A stretch of DNA of 64,000 nucleotides from Streptomyces sp. CG4 (lineage in GTDB: Bacteria; Actinomycetota; Actinomycetes; Streptomycetales; Streptomycetaceae), in NCBI RefSeq assembly GCF_041080655.1, contig NZ_CP163525.1, positions 4,464,001-4,528,000 of the forward strand. Reading direction: 5' to 3'. The notes beneath the pieces were generated by a model, which saw only the letters and a list, made by a program, of their open reading frames with translations, did no database searches and was not told the DNA's origin. Each line of letters opens with the position of its first letter. Positions within the stretch are counted from its first letter, which is position 1. Below, in pieces: positions 32,186 to 41,376 of this stretch. The position numbers and the translations under genes were made by a program.

Positions 32186-33547
32186 CTACGACCCGGCCAG
32201 CACCCCGGTGTAATACACCGTCCCCGCGCACTCCCCCGGCACGGTCGCCGTGGCCGAGGGTGAGCCGCCCTGGCCGGTATGCGTGATCCGCACGCTCCCG
32301 CCCGCCGTGCCGTCCTCGGCCGCCGGCTGGGTGGCGGTGCCCCCCGGGCCCGCACCGTCGGCCGAACCACCGGAGGCGGTCGGCGTCGGATCCGGCGACG
32401 CACCCCCCGTACCCGACCCCCCGGTGGGGCTGGTGGTGGGGCAGCCCTGCGAGGGCACGAAGGCGAACTTCTCCTCGTAGGCCGAGCCCGGCTGCAGGAC
32501 CAGCCCGGAGACCTCCTGCGAGGGATCGGGCAGGCTGGTCGCCGCGTCCCCGGCCGCATGCCGTACGGCGCTGATCCGGGTCTTGTCGGCCGCGCCCACC
32601 GCGGTCGGGGTGACGGTGCCCGCGCCGACGACGGTACACGCGCCGGAGGAGACGTTGGCGACGCGGAACGTGCCGTAGACCACGCCCGCGGAGTCGGGGG
32701 CGTCGGCGGTGCCGGTCGCGGAGCCCAGCTGGGCCGGCTTGCACTGCGGGACCCCGCCCGCGGCGAGGGTGGGGGACGGGTTGACGCCGCCGGTGGAGCC
32801 GGTGGTGCCGCCGCCGGGCCTGGCTTTCCCGCCGGGCTTGCCGGACGGCCTGCCGGGCTGGACGCTCGTACTGCCGGGGCCCTTGCCGGTGCCCGTGTCG
32901 CCGCCCTGGTCCGGGCTCTGCCCGGTGCCGCCCTGGGCCTGCGAGGACTGGCCGGCCATGGCGGTGTCGGGCTCGGTGCCGCCGGAGTGGGAGACGTGCA
33001 CGAGGGCCGGGATCGCGGTGCCGATGAACAGGGCCGCGGCGGCCATGCCGACGGCGGCCTGCCGCTTGCGCGCCCGCCGCGCGGGCACGGCCCGGCGCAG
33101 CCGGTCCAGCGTGCCGGTACGCGGTTCGAGGTCGTCGACCGCGGAGTGCAGCATCCGCCGCAGGGCCAGCTCGTCGTCACCGAGCCCGGCGAGATCCACC
33201 CGGGGGCCGTCCGAACCCGGTCCGGACCCGTCCGGGCCGGGTCCGGATCCCCCGGCTGCGAAGCCCGCGCCGCGCCCGTCAGGACCCGAACCGGACCCCG
33301 CGGGCCCGTTCCCGCGCCCCTCGGCACCGCGGCCACGCTCCTCGGCGCCCGGGTCATGCCCCGCAGGACCCAGTTCGAGCCCCTCGGGACCCTTCTCGTC
33401 GGGGCCGTGGTTCACAGTTCCGTTCCCAGCGTGCGGTTGCGTGTGGTCTTGCTCGTCCCGGTCCGCCGGTTCGTGCCAGGCGAAGGGCTCATGACGTTCG
33501 TGGGAGTGGCGTTCATCTGAATCGCCCCCTTCGGCTCGCGCGCTCAT
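32186..33547 (-). CDS. Membrane-anchored partner of the adjacent ECF sigma factor
   Basis: A 453-residue protein. A hydrophilic Gly/Pro/Asp-rich N-terminus (~1-115) precedes a cytoplasmic segment (LGDDELALRRMLHSAVDDLEP) and a single membrane helix (~165-185). A low-complexity external linker and a C-terminal domain with paired cysteines (QCKPAQL... GACTVVG... GCPTTS), resembling DUF4232-like secreted domains, complete it. The ATG overlaps the sigma-factor stop (ATGA). An anti-sigma or regulatory role is inferred from this coupling; no zinc-binding anti-sigma motif (HxxxCxxC) is visible. Confidence 0.75.
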   Translation of the reverse strand: MSARAEGGDSDERHSHERHEPFAWHEPADRDEQDHTQPHAGNGTVNHGPDEKGPEGLELGPAGHDPGAEERGRGAEGRGNGPAGSGSGPDGRGAGFAAGGSGPGPDGSGPGSDGPRVDLAGLGDDELALRRMLHSAVDDLEPRTGTLDRLRRAVPARRARKRQAAVGMAAAALFIGTAIPALVHVSHSGGTEPDTAMAGQSSQAQGGTGQSPDQGGDTGTGKGPGSTSVQPGRPSGKPGGKARPGGGTTGSTGGVNPSPTLAAGGVPQCKPAQLGSATGTADAPDSAGVVYGTFRVANVSSGACTVVGAGTVTPTAVGAADKTRISAVRHAAGDAATSLPDPSQEVSGLVLQPGSAYEEKFAFVPSQGCPTTSPTGGSGTGGASPDPTPTASGGSADGAGPGGTATQPAAEDGTAGGSVRITHTGQGGSPSATATVPGECAGTVYYTGVLAGS

Positions 33548-34218
33548 GCCGGTGCCTCCATGGCCACGCGCAGCGCGGCGATGCCCCGTGAGCCGTAGGC
33601 CTTCACCGAACCCAGCGAGATCCCGAGGCTCTCGGCGACCTGGGCCTCGGTCATGTCCGCGAAGTAGCGCAGCACCAGGACCTCGCGCTGGCGGCGCTGC
33701 AGGCCCTTCATGGCCTTGATGAGGTCGCGGCGCTCCAGCTGGTCGTAGGCGCCCTCCTCCGCGCTCGCCATGTCCGGCATCGGCTTGGAGAGCAGCTTCA
33801 GGCCGAGGATGCGGCGGCGCAGCGTGGAGCGGGAGAGGTTGACGACCGTCTGGCGGAGGTACGCGAGGGTCTTCTCGGGGTCGCGGACGCGCTTGCGGGC
33901 GGAGTGCACGCGGATGAAGGCCTCCTGGACGACGTCCTCGCAGGAGGCGGTGTCGTCGAGGAGCAGCGCGGCGAGACCGAGCAGCGAGCGGTAGTGCGCC
34001 CGGTAGGTCTCGGTGAGGTGGTCGACGGTCGTACCGGCGGCGGCCGTCGCCGCGGCCTCGTCGGAGTCGTCACGCTGACTGGGTATGCGGGCGGGCCGCG
34101 CTGCGGGCATGGGCGCGATCACCGGCATGCCGCCGGGCGTGCGGGGCCGGAGCGCCGCACGGGGCGGCCGGAGGGCCGCCGCGCCGCGGGCCGCGCTGAG
34201 TTCGAGTACCTCTGCCAC
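33544..34218 (-). CDS. SigE-family ECF RNA polymerase sigma factor
   Basis: A 224-residue ECF sigma factor. Region 2 is around residues 75-140 (AHYRSLLGLAALLLDDTASCEDVVQEAFIRVH) and region 4 around 170-215 (LQRRQREVLVLRYFADMTEAQVAESLGISLGSVKAYGSRG). The ~65-residue Ala/Arg/Pro-rich N-terminal extension is not part of the conserved core. It starts at GTG 34218 with no clear RBS. It is translationally coupled to the membrane partner downstream. An ECF gene in this position near asd-ask is, from memory, conserved in Streptomyces. Confidence 0.92.
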   Translation of the reverse strand: MAEVLELSAARGAAALRPPRAALRPRTPGGMPVIAPMPAARPARIPSQRDDSDEAAATAAAGTTVDHLTETYRAHYRSLLGLAALLLDDTASCEDVVQEAFIRVHSARKRVRDPEKTLAYLRQTVVNLSRSTLRRRILGLKLLSKPMPDMASAEEGAYDQLERRDLIKAMKGLQRRQREVLVLRYFADMTEAQVAESLGISLGSVKAYGSRGIAALRVAMEAPA

Positions 34219-34554
34219 GCCAGTTGGACACGCCCACCCCCGCCAGGGTTGTACGTGCGGGGTGTCACATGTGCGACATCCGGCCGTACGTCAAGTGCCG
34301 TCATGCGTCCCGCTCTTCCCTTATGTCCTGTATGAACGGGCGTCCCCACGCCCCGATCACGGCGCCCCCACGCCAGGATCCTCACGCCCACGGCCCCGCA
34401 AGGGCGACCGCAAAGACGCTCCCCGCCCTGCAAGCGGTTGCGCGGGGCGGGGAGGAGGTTCCTGTGGTGATCTTCCGTTGCCGGTACAGCCTGGTTCAAG
34501 TGGTCCGGACCATGCTTCTGAACACATTTCTTACGGAGATCCTACAAATGGCAC
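34219..34554. other. Intergenic region between sigma factor and asd
   Basis: 336 bp without a supported gene. It contains the hairpin terminator at 34419-34454 and, toward the sigma gene, its promoter region. A GGTCCGGACC palindrome at about 34511-34520 lies in a lower-G+C segment. No small RNA gene could be argued beyond that. Confidence 0.6.
34419..34454 (-). terminator. Hairpin terminator downstream of asd
   Basis: A perfect 10-bp stem, CTCCCCGCCC (34419-34428) with GGGCGGGGAG (34445-34454), encloses an inner GCAA/TTGC pair. It lies about 100 bp after the asd stop and before the sigma-factor gene, where a terminator separating the two leftward units is expected. There is no U-tract, as is common in streptomycetes. 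Confidence 0.7.
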
Positions 34555-35607
34555 TCAGGAGAACTCCGACGCCACCAGCTCCGCGATCTGCGCGGTGTTC
34601 AGCGCCGCTCCCTTGCGGAGGTTGTCCCCGCAGACGAAGAGTTCCAGCGCGGTCGGGTCGTCCAGGGCCCGCCGCAGCCGGCCCACCCAGGTCGGGTCGG
34701 TGCCCACCACGTCCGCGGGGGTCGGGAACTCACCGGCGGCCGGGTCGTCGCACAGCACCACCCCGGGCGCCGTCGCGAGGATCTCCCGGGCCCGGTCGAC
34801 CGTCACGTCGCCCTGGAAGCGGGCGTGGACGGTGAGGGAATGGGTGGTGATCACGGGGACGCGTACGCAGGTCACGGCGACGGGCAGCTGCGGCAGCCCG
34901 AGGATCTTGCGGGCCTCGTCGCGGACCTTCATCTCCTCCGACGACCAGCCGTCCTCCCGCAGCGACCCGGCCCACGGCACGACGTTCAGCGCGACCGGCT
35001 CCGGGAACGGCCCGGTGTCCTCGCCGACGACCCGCCGTACGTCACCGGGCTTGGTGCCCAGCTCGGTCCCGGCCACCAGGGACAGCTGGGCCCGGAGCGT
35101 GTCCACACCGGCCCGCCCGGCCCCGCTCACCGCCTGGTACGACGACACCACCAGCTCGCGCAGCCCGAACTCGGCGTGCAGCGCGCCCAGGGCGACGATC
35201 ATCGTCAGGGTCGTGCAGTTGGGGTTGGCGATGATCCCGCGCGGCCGGGTCCGTACCGCGTGCGGGTTGACCTCGGGCACCACGAGCGGCACCTCGGGGT
35301 GCAGCCGGAAGGCGGCGGAGTTGTCGACGACGACCACGCCCCGCGCGGCGGCGATCGGCGCCCAATGCTCGGCGACCTCGTCCGGGACGTCGAACATCGC
35401 GATGTCGACCCCGTCGAAGGCCTCTTCGCTGAGGGCCACCACCTCGACCTCCTCCCCGCGCACGGCCAGCTTGCGGCCGGCCGAGCGCGGGGAGGCGATC
35501 AGGCGGATCTCGCCCCAGATGTCCGCGTGCTGGGACAGGATCTGGAGCATGACCGCGCCGACGGCCCCGGTCGCTCCCACGACCGCGAGCGTCGGCTTGC
35601 CGGTCAT
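34555..35607 (-). CDS. asd: Aspartate-semialdehyde dehydrogenase
   Basis: A 350-residue enzyme that reduces aspartyl phosphate to aspartate semialdehyde for lysine, threonine, methionine and diaminopimelate synthesis. It has an N-terminal NADPH-binding GATGAVG (residues ~9-15), the catalytic cysteine in NPNCTT near 132 and substrate-binding YQAVSGAG. The ATG at 35607 has GGAGG 9 bases upstream and follows the aspartokinase stop by 31 bases, so the two form an operon. Confidence 0.96.
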   Translation of the reverse strand: MTGKPTLAVVGATGAVGAVMLQILSQHADIWGEIRLIASPRSAGRKLAVRGEEVEVVALSEEAFDGVDIAMFDVPDEVAEHWAPIAAARGVVVVDNSAAFRLHPEVPLVVPEVNPHAVRTRPRGIIANPNCTTLTMIVALGALHAEFGLRELVVSSYQAVSGAGRAGVDTLRAQLSLVAGTELGTKPGDVRRVVGEDTGPFPEPVALNVVPWAGSLREDGWSSEEMKVRDEARKILGLPQLPVAVTCVRVPVITTHSLTVHARFQGDVTVDRAREILATAPGVVLCDDPAAGEFPTPADVVGTDPTWVGRLRRALDDPTALELFVCGDNLRKGAALNTAQIAELVASEFS

Positions 35608-35638
35608 CGTCGTACGCCTCCGTGCGTCGTGGCGCCGG

Positions 35639-36910
35639 TCATCGGCCGGTGCCGCCATAGACGACAGCCTCGTCGGTGTCGGAGTCGAGCCCGAAGGCGG
35701 TGTGCACGGCGCGCACGGCCTCCGGCACGTCGTCCTCGCGGGTGACGACCGAGATACGGATCTCCGAGGTGGAGATCAGCTCGATGTTCACGCCCGCGGC
35801 GGACAGCGCCTCGAAGAAGGACGCGGTGACCCCGGGGTTGGTCTTCATACCCGCGCCGACCAGCGAGATCTTGCCGATCTGGTCGTCGTACCGAAGGGAA
35901 TCGAAGCCGATCCCCGGCCGGTTCTTCTCCAGCGCGTCGATGGCCTTGCGGCCCTCGGTCTTCGGCAGCGTGAAGGAGATGTCCGTCAGGCCGGTGGAGG
36001 CGGCGGACACGTTCTGCACGACCATGTCGATGTTGATCTCGGCATCGGCGATGGTCCGGAAGATCGCCGCAGCCTCACCCGGCTTGTCCGGCACACCGAC
36101 GACCGTGATCTTGGCCTCGGAGGTGTCGTGCGCGACACCGGAGATGATGGCCTGCTCCACCTTCTTGTCCCCAATCGGCTCACTGCTGACCCACGTGCCC
36201 TGCAGCCCACTGAAGCTGGACCGGACGTGGATCGGGATGTTGTAGCGGCGGGCGTACTCCACACAGCGGTGGAGCAGCACCTTGGAGCCGGAGGCGGCGA
36301 GCTCCAGCATGTCCTCGAAGGAGATCCAGTCGATCTTCTTCGCCTTCTTCACCACGCGCGGGTCGGCGGTGAACACGCCGTCGACGTCGGTGTAGATCTC
36401 GCAGACCTCGGCGTCGAGCGCGGCGGCGAGCGCCACGGCCGTCGTGTCGGAACCGCCACGGCCCAGCGTGGTGATGTCCTTCTTGTCGGCACTCACGCCC
36501 TGGAACCCGGCGACGATCGCGATGTTGCCCTTGTCGAGCGAGTCCCGGATCCGGCCGGGCGTGACGTCGATGATCCGGGCTTTGTTGTGGACCGAGTCGG
36601 TGATGACGCCTGCCTGGCTGCCGGTGAAGGACTGGGCCTCGTGGCCCAGGTTTTTGATCGCCATCGCCAGCAGGGCCATGGAGATCCGCTCCCCGGCGGT
36701 CAGCAGCATGTCGAATTCGCGCCCGGCAGGCATCGGCGAAACCTGCTCGGCGAGATCGATCAGCTCGTCCGTCGTGTCGCCCATCGCGGAAACGACGACG
36801 ACAACCTGGTTGCCGTTCTTCTTCGCTTCCACGATCCGCTTGGCGACGCGCTTGATGCCTTCGGCATCGGCTACGGAGGAGCCTCCGTACTTCTGCACGA
36901 CAAGGCCCAC
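35639..36910 (-). CDS. ask: Aspartokinase
   Basis: A 423-residue enzyme phosphorylating aspartate, the first step of the aspartate pathway. The N-terminus VQKYGGSSVADAEGIK is the kinase signature, and two ACT domains follow at ~265-420. The start is GTG 36910 with GGAG upstream. Aspartokinases of this class commonly also yield a shorter beta subunit from an internal start; a candidate was not resolved here. First gene of the ask-asd operon. Confidence 0.96.
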   Translation of the reverse strand: MGLVVQKYGGSSVADAEGIKRVAKRIVEAKKNGNQVVVVVSAMGDTTDELIDLAEQVSPMPAGREFDMLLTAGERISMALLAMAIKNLGHEAQSFTGSQAGVITDSVHNKARIIDVTPGRIRDSLDKGNIAIVAGFQGVSADKKDITTLGRGGSDTTAVALAAALDAEVCEIYTDVDGVFTADPRVVKKAKKIDWISFEDMLELAASGSKVLLHRCVEYARRYNIPIHVRSSFSGLQGTWVSSEPIGDKKVEQAIISGVAHDTSEAKITVVGVPDKPGEAAAIFRTIADAEINIDMVVQNVSAASTGLTDISFTLPKTEGRKAIDALEKNRPGIGFDSLRYDDQIGKISLVGAGMKTNPGVTASFFEALSAAGVNIELISTSEIRISVVTREDDVPEAVRAVHTAFGLDSDTDEAVVYGGTGR

Positions 36911-37150
36911 GTGCGCTCCTCGCTCGGTTCGTTTGTGTCGGCTCAGTCTAACGAGCGCCCGAATTCCACCGGCCTGCTCCCGCATGGTGAGACATACATC
37001 GGTGGCATCGAATGGTGCGGCATCGGACGTCCGCGTCCCGCATCTGCCCAGCCTCCGCCGGACCACGCGGAAAAGTGCCCCGCGTCACAGTCGTAACCGC
37101 ATTAGGTTTCAACTATCAAGGAGACGCACGGGGCGTACGGGGGGTGCGGC

Positions 37151-37879
37151 ATGACGGACATCCTGCTCGCGGCGATCGTCCTGCTCGGCGCGAGCGTGCA
37201 GTGGCTGACCGGCATGGGCTTCGCCCTGGTCGCCGTACCGGCGCTGGTGCTGCTGCTCGGCCCCGCCGACGGGGTGGTGCTCGCCAACTGCGCGGCCGGC
37301 GCCATCAGCGTCGTGGGCCTGGCGGGCGGCTGGCGGCGGGTCCGGCCGGCGGCGATGGTGCCACTGTGTCTGGCGGCCGCCTGCACGGTCCCGGCGGGCG
37401 CCTGGACGACGCGCCAACTCCCGCGACCCGTCCTGCTGTTGGCGACGGGGGCACTGGTGACGGCGGCCGTCCTGCTCGTGCTGCGCGGCGCCCGGGTCCC
37501 GGCCCTCAAGGGCGGCACGGGAGCGGTGACGGCGGGAGCGCTGGGCGGCTTCATGAACACGGCGGCGGGCGTGGGCGGCCCGCCGGTGTCCCTCTACGCA
37601 CTCAACGCGGGCTGGACGGTACGGGAGTTCGTCCCCAACGCGCAGTTCTACGGTGTCGCCGTCAACGCCTTCTCCGTCGCCGCGAACGGCACGCCCCGGC
37701 TGACCGGGCCCCAGTGGGCGGTCGTCGGCGCGGCGATGACGACCGGCGCCCTGATCGGCAACGCGGTCGCCGCCCGCATCCCCGAGCGCCGCGCCCGCCA
37801 CCTGGTCCTCGCGCTGGCCCTGGCGGGCGGCGCCACGGCGATGACGAAGGGCCTGTGGGGGATGTGGCTCAGTCGCTGA
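37151..37879 (+). CDS. TauE/SafE (TSUP) family permease
   Basis: A 242-residue membrane protein with seven to eight helices in two halves. The N-terminal GASVQWLTGMGFALVAVPALVLL and the second-half GALGGFMNTAAGVGGPPVSLY are the paired TSUP signatures. Family members export sulfite, sulfoacetate or related anions; the substrate here is unknown. The ATG has a GGGGGTG ribosome-binding site. It is convergent with the decayed accessory genes that follow. Confidence 0.88.
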   Translation: MTDILLAAIVLLGASVQWLTGMGFALVAVPALVLLLGPADGVVLANCAAGAISVVGLAGGWRRVRPAAMVPLCLAAACTVPAGAWTTRQLPRPVLLLATGALVTAAVLLVLRGARVPALKGGTGAVTAGALGGFMNTAAGVGGPPVSLYALNAGWTVREFVPNAQFYGVAVNAFSVAANGTPRLTGPQWAVVGAAMTTGALIGNAVAARIPERRARHLVLALALAGGATAMTKGLWGMWLSR

Positions 37880-37983
37880 ACTCCTTGAGCCAGCAGGCCG
37901 TCCGGGCGAGCCCGGCCATTCCGAACAACCAGGCGATGATGCCCCTCGGCTCCATGGTGCCCGGACCGGCACGTCCTGCACGC

Positions 37984-38774
37984 TCACACGCCCTCCCAAA
38001 GCGCCTTGCCGGCAGGAGTGCGCAGACCGCCCGCCGCCCGCACCCGGGCCGCCCAGGCGTGCACGTCCACGGCGCTGGAGACCGGCCCGGCCAGAAGCAT
38101 CTCCGGCAGGGACGGGATCGGCTCGCCGTCGGGCGTGTCAGCCCGAGTTCCACCCGGCACGGGCGGCACACGCCACCGACGATCTCCACGGTCCGCTCGT
38201 CGGCGTCGCACGTGATGCAGGCCAGGAGCACCCGGTCGATCCGGGCGCGGAGCGGGGCCTTCTTCTGGCGCACCTTGGACTTCTTCGGGGGCATCTTCTT
38301 CTCCAGTCGCTTGCGGGCGAGACCGCCCGGATTGGTGACCTCGGACGGGAGTCCGCCGGTGAGGGCGCGGGTGATGTCCTGGGGCGTCGAGCCACGCGAC
38401 AGCCACTCCGCGGCAAGGGATTCGAGGGACCGGCAGTCGGATTCGGACAGCGGCATACGGGGGTCTGTGCCATGGAGTTCCGCGAGAGCCTGGTAGGCCG
38501 CACTGGGCCGAGGCTCGCCATCCGGCTCCTGGTCGGCCTCGGCCTGACCGACGGGCTCGGACGGACCGACGGGCTCGGCCTCCTCGACCCGGGCCAGCCC
38601 CGGCTCATAGCCGTCGGTCACGATCCTGCCATTGCGCGCCCGGGCGAACTCTTCCCACCAGGCCGCCGACCTGCGCGTACGCGACCAGTAGGTCCGCGTG
38701 ACCCAGCGCATCGAGTTGTCCTCGACGGTGATGTGCTCCCGGATCTGATGCAGGTGTCCGACATGACTCGTCAC
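37984..38774 (-). pseudogene. Frameshifted zinc-ribbon protein gene
   Basis: From GTG 38774 the frame encodes a helical N-terminal region, then LSESDCRSLESLAAEWLSRG, a basic segment and a zinc-ribbon pattern (CITC ... CRPC). After the second CxxC the frame becomes Arg/Cys/Pro-rich nonsense and runs to 37869, overlapping the TSUP gene. Adding one base to the CCC run at 38142-38144 restores a sensible tail (PDGEPIPSLPEMLLAG, then AVDVHAWAARVRAAGG) ending at 37984. So either the gene carries a one-base deletion or the sequence has an error there. The family is common in Streptomyces accessory DNA; function unknown. Confidence 0.75.
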
Positions 38775-38832
38775 GCCTCACATGTCACTCCCAACTGGTG
38801 GGAAGCCAGGAGCAGATGACCGAAAACGCCGA

Positions 38833-39165
38833 TCAAGCCGCCCCTGCGGCCCGATCGCCGTACTCGATGGTCACAGTGATCCGGGCCCCGAGAGCCTGTG
38901 CGTACATCCGCATGGTCTCCAGATTGTGGATCTCACCCCGCTCGATCTGGGAAACCCGGGCCTGGGAGATGCCCACCACCTTGGCCACCTCCGCCTGTGT
39001 CAGCCCCTGTTCCTCCCGGATCTCCCGAAGGTGGTGACCAACCACGTATGCCTCGGTCGCCGTTCGAGCCACCTGCTTACGGGACTCCCACTCGGCGTCG
39101 GACACCTCAGGCTGGTTCTCCCGCAGCCGCCGCTTGACCTCTGCCCAGCTGCTGTACCGGCTCAT
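38833..39165 (-). CDS. XRE-type antitoxin (HigA-like)
   Basis: A 110-residue protein with a helix-turn-helix at ~55-85 (GLTQAEVAKVVGISQARVSQIERGE) and an N-terminal helical extension. The ATG overlaps the stop of the upstream toxin remnant (ATGA), the toxin-first order of higBA/Gp49-type modules. As an antitoxin it would bind its own promoter and neutralise the toxin. Here the toxin gene is damaged, so it is probably an orphan regulator. Confidence 0.85.
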   Translation of the reverse strand: MSRYSSWAEVKRRLRENQPEVSDAEWESRKQVARTATEAYVVGHHLREIREEQGLTQAEVAKVVGISQARVSQIERGEIHNLETMRMYAQALGARITVTIEYGDRAAGAA

Positions 39166-39379
39166 CGAGTCCTCCCGTCCTTTTCTGCCTCGTCGGCGAC
39201 CGCCAGGTACTCCAGGTACTCGTCGTAGCGGGCTTCGGCAACCGGGATCGCCTCGCGGTACCACTCCCGCCAGCGACCCGACTTGTCTCCGGCGACCAGC
39301 AGGATCGCCTCCCGCCTGGGGTCGAAGACGAACAGAATCCGCACTTCCGTGCAGGGTGGAGGTTGATCTCCCAGTTCAT
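39162..39379 (-). pseudogene. RelE/HigB (Gp49-like) toxin remnant with internal deletion
   Basis: The first nine codons from ATG 39379 read MNWEINLHP, the expected start of this toxin family. The last ~60 codons, from about 39344, read VRILFVFDPRREAILLVAG and then GRWREWYREAIPVAEARYDEY, the expected C-terminal half. The two pieces are in different frames and directly joined near 39350-39362, so roughly 45-55 central codons are missing. The C-terminal fragment alone, from GTG 39344, could be translated but would lack the catalytic core's first half. Confidence 0.8.
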
Positions 39380-39481
39380 GCTCCGCATCTGAGCGTACGG
39401 CGCCTACCGGCAGAAGGGAATCCTTATATGTTCAGCTCAACGGGTGAATCCACCCATCCTCTGCGCTGGGCGGACTCGCCC

Positions 39482-40144
39482 CTACTTCCCCCGCTGGATC
39501 CCCAGCGGTGCGCCGATCTCCTCCGCCATCACGCGGCCCGCCTCGAACTCCAGGGTCTCGTCGCCCATGGTGGCCTGGTCGGTGTCGAGGCCGTCGAGCT
39601 CTTCCAGGGGCTGGTTGAGGCGGACGTGGATGAGGACCGACTGCAGAGCGCGCAGCACGGCGGAGGCCGTCGGGCCCCAGTTGGAGAAGTACGAGAACTG
39701 CCACCACCACAGGGCCTCCGTGGTGCGGCCGGAGCGGTAGTGGGCCATGCCGTGGCGCAGGTCGGTGATGACGTCGGCCAGGTCGTCGGAGATACGCGCC
39801 GGGACCGGGGCCTTGCGCGGCTCGTACGGGTCGAAGACCTCGGAGTAGACGTCGACCGGGTCGAGCAGGCGGGCCAGGTTCTCGCGGAGTTCGTCCACGT
39901 CCGGCTCGGGGCCCAGATCGGGCTCGTAGCGCTCCTCGGGGACGATGTCCTCGTGCGCGCCGAGGCGGCCGCCGGCCAGCAGCAGCTGGGAGACCTCCAG
40001 GAGGAGGAAGGGCACGGTCGAGCCGGGCTCGTCGCCCCTCGCCACCTCCGTGACGGCCACCAGGAAGCTCTCGACCTGGTCCGCGATCTGGACCACGAAA
40101 TCGTCCGGGTTCTGAGCGGTCGCGTGCAGTGTGGCGTCAGACAT
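39482..40144 (-). CDS. DUF5063 domain protein
   Basis: A 220-residue helical protein of the DUF5063 family. Aromatic motif ALWWWQFSYFSNWGPTA lies near 140-157, with acidic stretches around it. The ATG lies inside the end of recR (8-base overlap), so they are co-translated. Function unknown; conserved linkage with recR suggests a housekeeping role. Confidence 0.85.
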   Translation of the reverse strand: MSDATLHATAQNPDDFVVQIADQVESFLVAVTEVARGDEPGSTVPFLLLEVSQLLLAGGRLGAHEDIVPEERYEPDLGPEPDVDELRENLARLLDPVDVYSEVFDPYEPRKAPVPARISDDLADVITDLRHGMAHYRSGRTTEALWWWQFSYFSNWGPTASAVLRALQSVLIHVRLNQPLEELDGLDTDQATMGDETLEFEAGRVMAEEIGAPLGIQRGK

Positions 40145-40736
40145 CTAGGAGTCGTCTCCCCTCGAAGGCGCGGCCGAGAGTGACCTCGTCCGCGTATTCC
40201 AGGTCGCCACCCACCGGGAGGCCGCTGGCCAGGCGGGTGACCTTCAGGCCCATGGGCTTGATCATGCGGGCGAGGTACGTCGCCGTCGCCTCGCCCTCCA
40301 GATTCGGGTCCGTGGCCAGGATCAGTTCCGTGACCGTCCCGTCGGCCAACCGCGCGAGAAGTTCTCGTATACGCAGGTCGTCGGGACCGACGCCCTCGAT
40401 CGGGCTGATGGCGCCGCCGAGGACGTGGTAACGCCCGCGGAACTCGCGGGTGCGCTCGATGGCGACGACGTCCTTCGGCTCCTCCACCACGCAGATGACC
40501 GAGGGGTCACGGCGCGGGTCACGGCAGATGCCGCACAGTTCCTCCTGCGCCACGTTGCCGCACGTCGCACAGAAGCGGACCTTCGCCTTGACCTCGATGA
40601 GCGCCTGCGCGAGCCGCTTCACGTCCGTCGGCTCGGCCTGCAGGATGTGAAAGGCGATCCGCTGCGCGCTCTTGGGACCGACGCCGGGCAGCCGCCCCAG
40701 CTCGTCGATGAGGTCCTGGACCACGCCTTCGTACAC
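40137..40736 (-). CDS. recR: RecR, recombination mediator
   Basis: A 199-residue protein that works with RecF/RecO to load RecA on gapped DNA. It shows an N-terminal helix-hairpin-helix (LPGVGPKSAQRIAFHIL), a C4 zinc finger (CATCGNVAQEELCGIC) and a Toprim domain (CVVEEPKDVVAIE ... TDPNLEGEATATYL). It starts at GTG 40736. Gene order ybaB-recR-DUF5063 is standard. Confidence 0.97.
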   Translation of the reverse strand: MYEGVVQDLIDELGRLPGVGPKSAQRIAFHILQAEPTDVKRLAQALIEVKAKVRFCATCGNVAQEELCGICRDPRRDPSVICVVEEPKDVVAIERTREFRGRYHVLGGAISPIEGVGPDDLRIRELLARLADGTVTELILATDPNLEGEATATYLARMIKPMGLKVTRLASGLPVGGDLEYADEVTLGRAFEGRRLLDV

Positions 40737-40787
40737 CGGAATGCCCTTCCTGGAGACCTTTCGGTACGTACCGTAGTTGGCCCGGCC

Positions 40788-41132
40788 TCAGAACGGCAGA
40801 CCGGGGATGCCGGTGCCGCCGCCGAGGCCCTGGGCCAGCGGGCCGAGCTTCTGCTGCTGGAGCGACTGCGCGTTCTCGTTGGCCGCCTGTACGGCTGCGA
40901 CGATCAGGTCGGCGAGGGTCTCGGTGTCCTCCGGGTCCACGGCCTTCGGGTCGATCTTCAGCGCCCGCAGCTCACCGGCACCGGTCACGGTGGCCTGCAC
41001 CAGACCGCCGCCCGCCTGCCCGTCGACCTCCGTGTTCGCCAGTTCCTCCTGCGCCCGCTGGAGATCCTGCTGCATCTTCTGGGCCTGCTGGAGCAACTGC
41101 TGCATGTTGGGCTGGCCACCACCGGGGATCAC
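40788..41132 (-). CDS. YbaB/EbfC-family nucleoid-associated protein
   Basis: A 114-residue DNA-binding protein. The start is GTG 41132, with AGGAG 7 bases upstream, giving VIPGGGQPNMQQLLQQAQKMQ; the upstream ATG extension is not family-like. Core VDGQAGGGLVQATVTGAGEL and the Gly-rich PLAQGLGGGTGIPGLPF tail are typical. It forms an operon with recR. Confidence 0.95.
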   Translation of the reverse strand: MIPGGGQPNMQQLLQQAQKMQQDLQRAQEELANTEVDGQAGGGLVQATVTGAGELRALKIDPKAVDPEDTETLADLIVAAVQAANENAQSLQQQKLGPLAQGLGGGTGIPGLPF

Positions 41133-41328
41133 GATCAGCTCCTCTACGTTCTTCTCCTTGAGCATGAGCCTACGTGGTCCACGGCCCCGTCGCCCCGCCA
41201 CTCTTTCGAGTGAGAAGTCCAGCAGGCCTATACCTGATCAAGACCCTCTTCCGGGCGGAAAAGCTGGGAAAGTTCCTTCTTCGCCACCCATTGGGCGGTA
41301 GGAAGGATGCCGCGCGTCGGAAAGCTGT

Positions 41329-41343
41329 GTCACGCTGCGTGAC
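41329..41343. promoter_or_regulatory. Inverted repeat upstream of the SLATT gene
   Basis: GTCACG-CTG-CGTGAC is a perfect 6-bp inverted repeat 34 bp before the GTG at 41377. It is followed by a direct repeat TGATCAG-TGATCAG. It is a plausible operator for the SLATT gene; no known regulator was matched. Confidence 0.35.
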
Positions 41344-41376
41344 CGGTCGTGATCAGTGATCAGTTGGGAGTGCCGG

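Noticed and set aside
34488..34554. Lower-G+C patch before asd as a transferred element
   Set aside because: Too short, with no repeats or target duplication; ordinary intergenic sequence with a palindrome is enough.
41133..41376. Possible small RNA (SRP-like) between ybaB and the SLATT gene
   Set aside because: No SRP Alu or GNAR-type tetraloop stem found; only short inverted and direct repeats.
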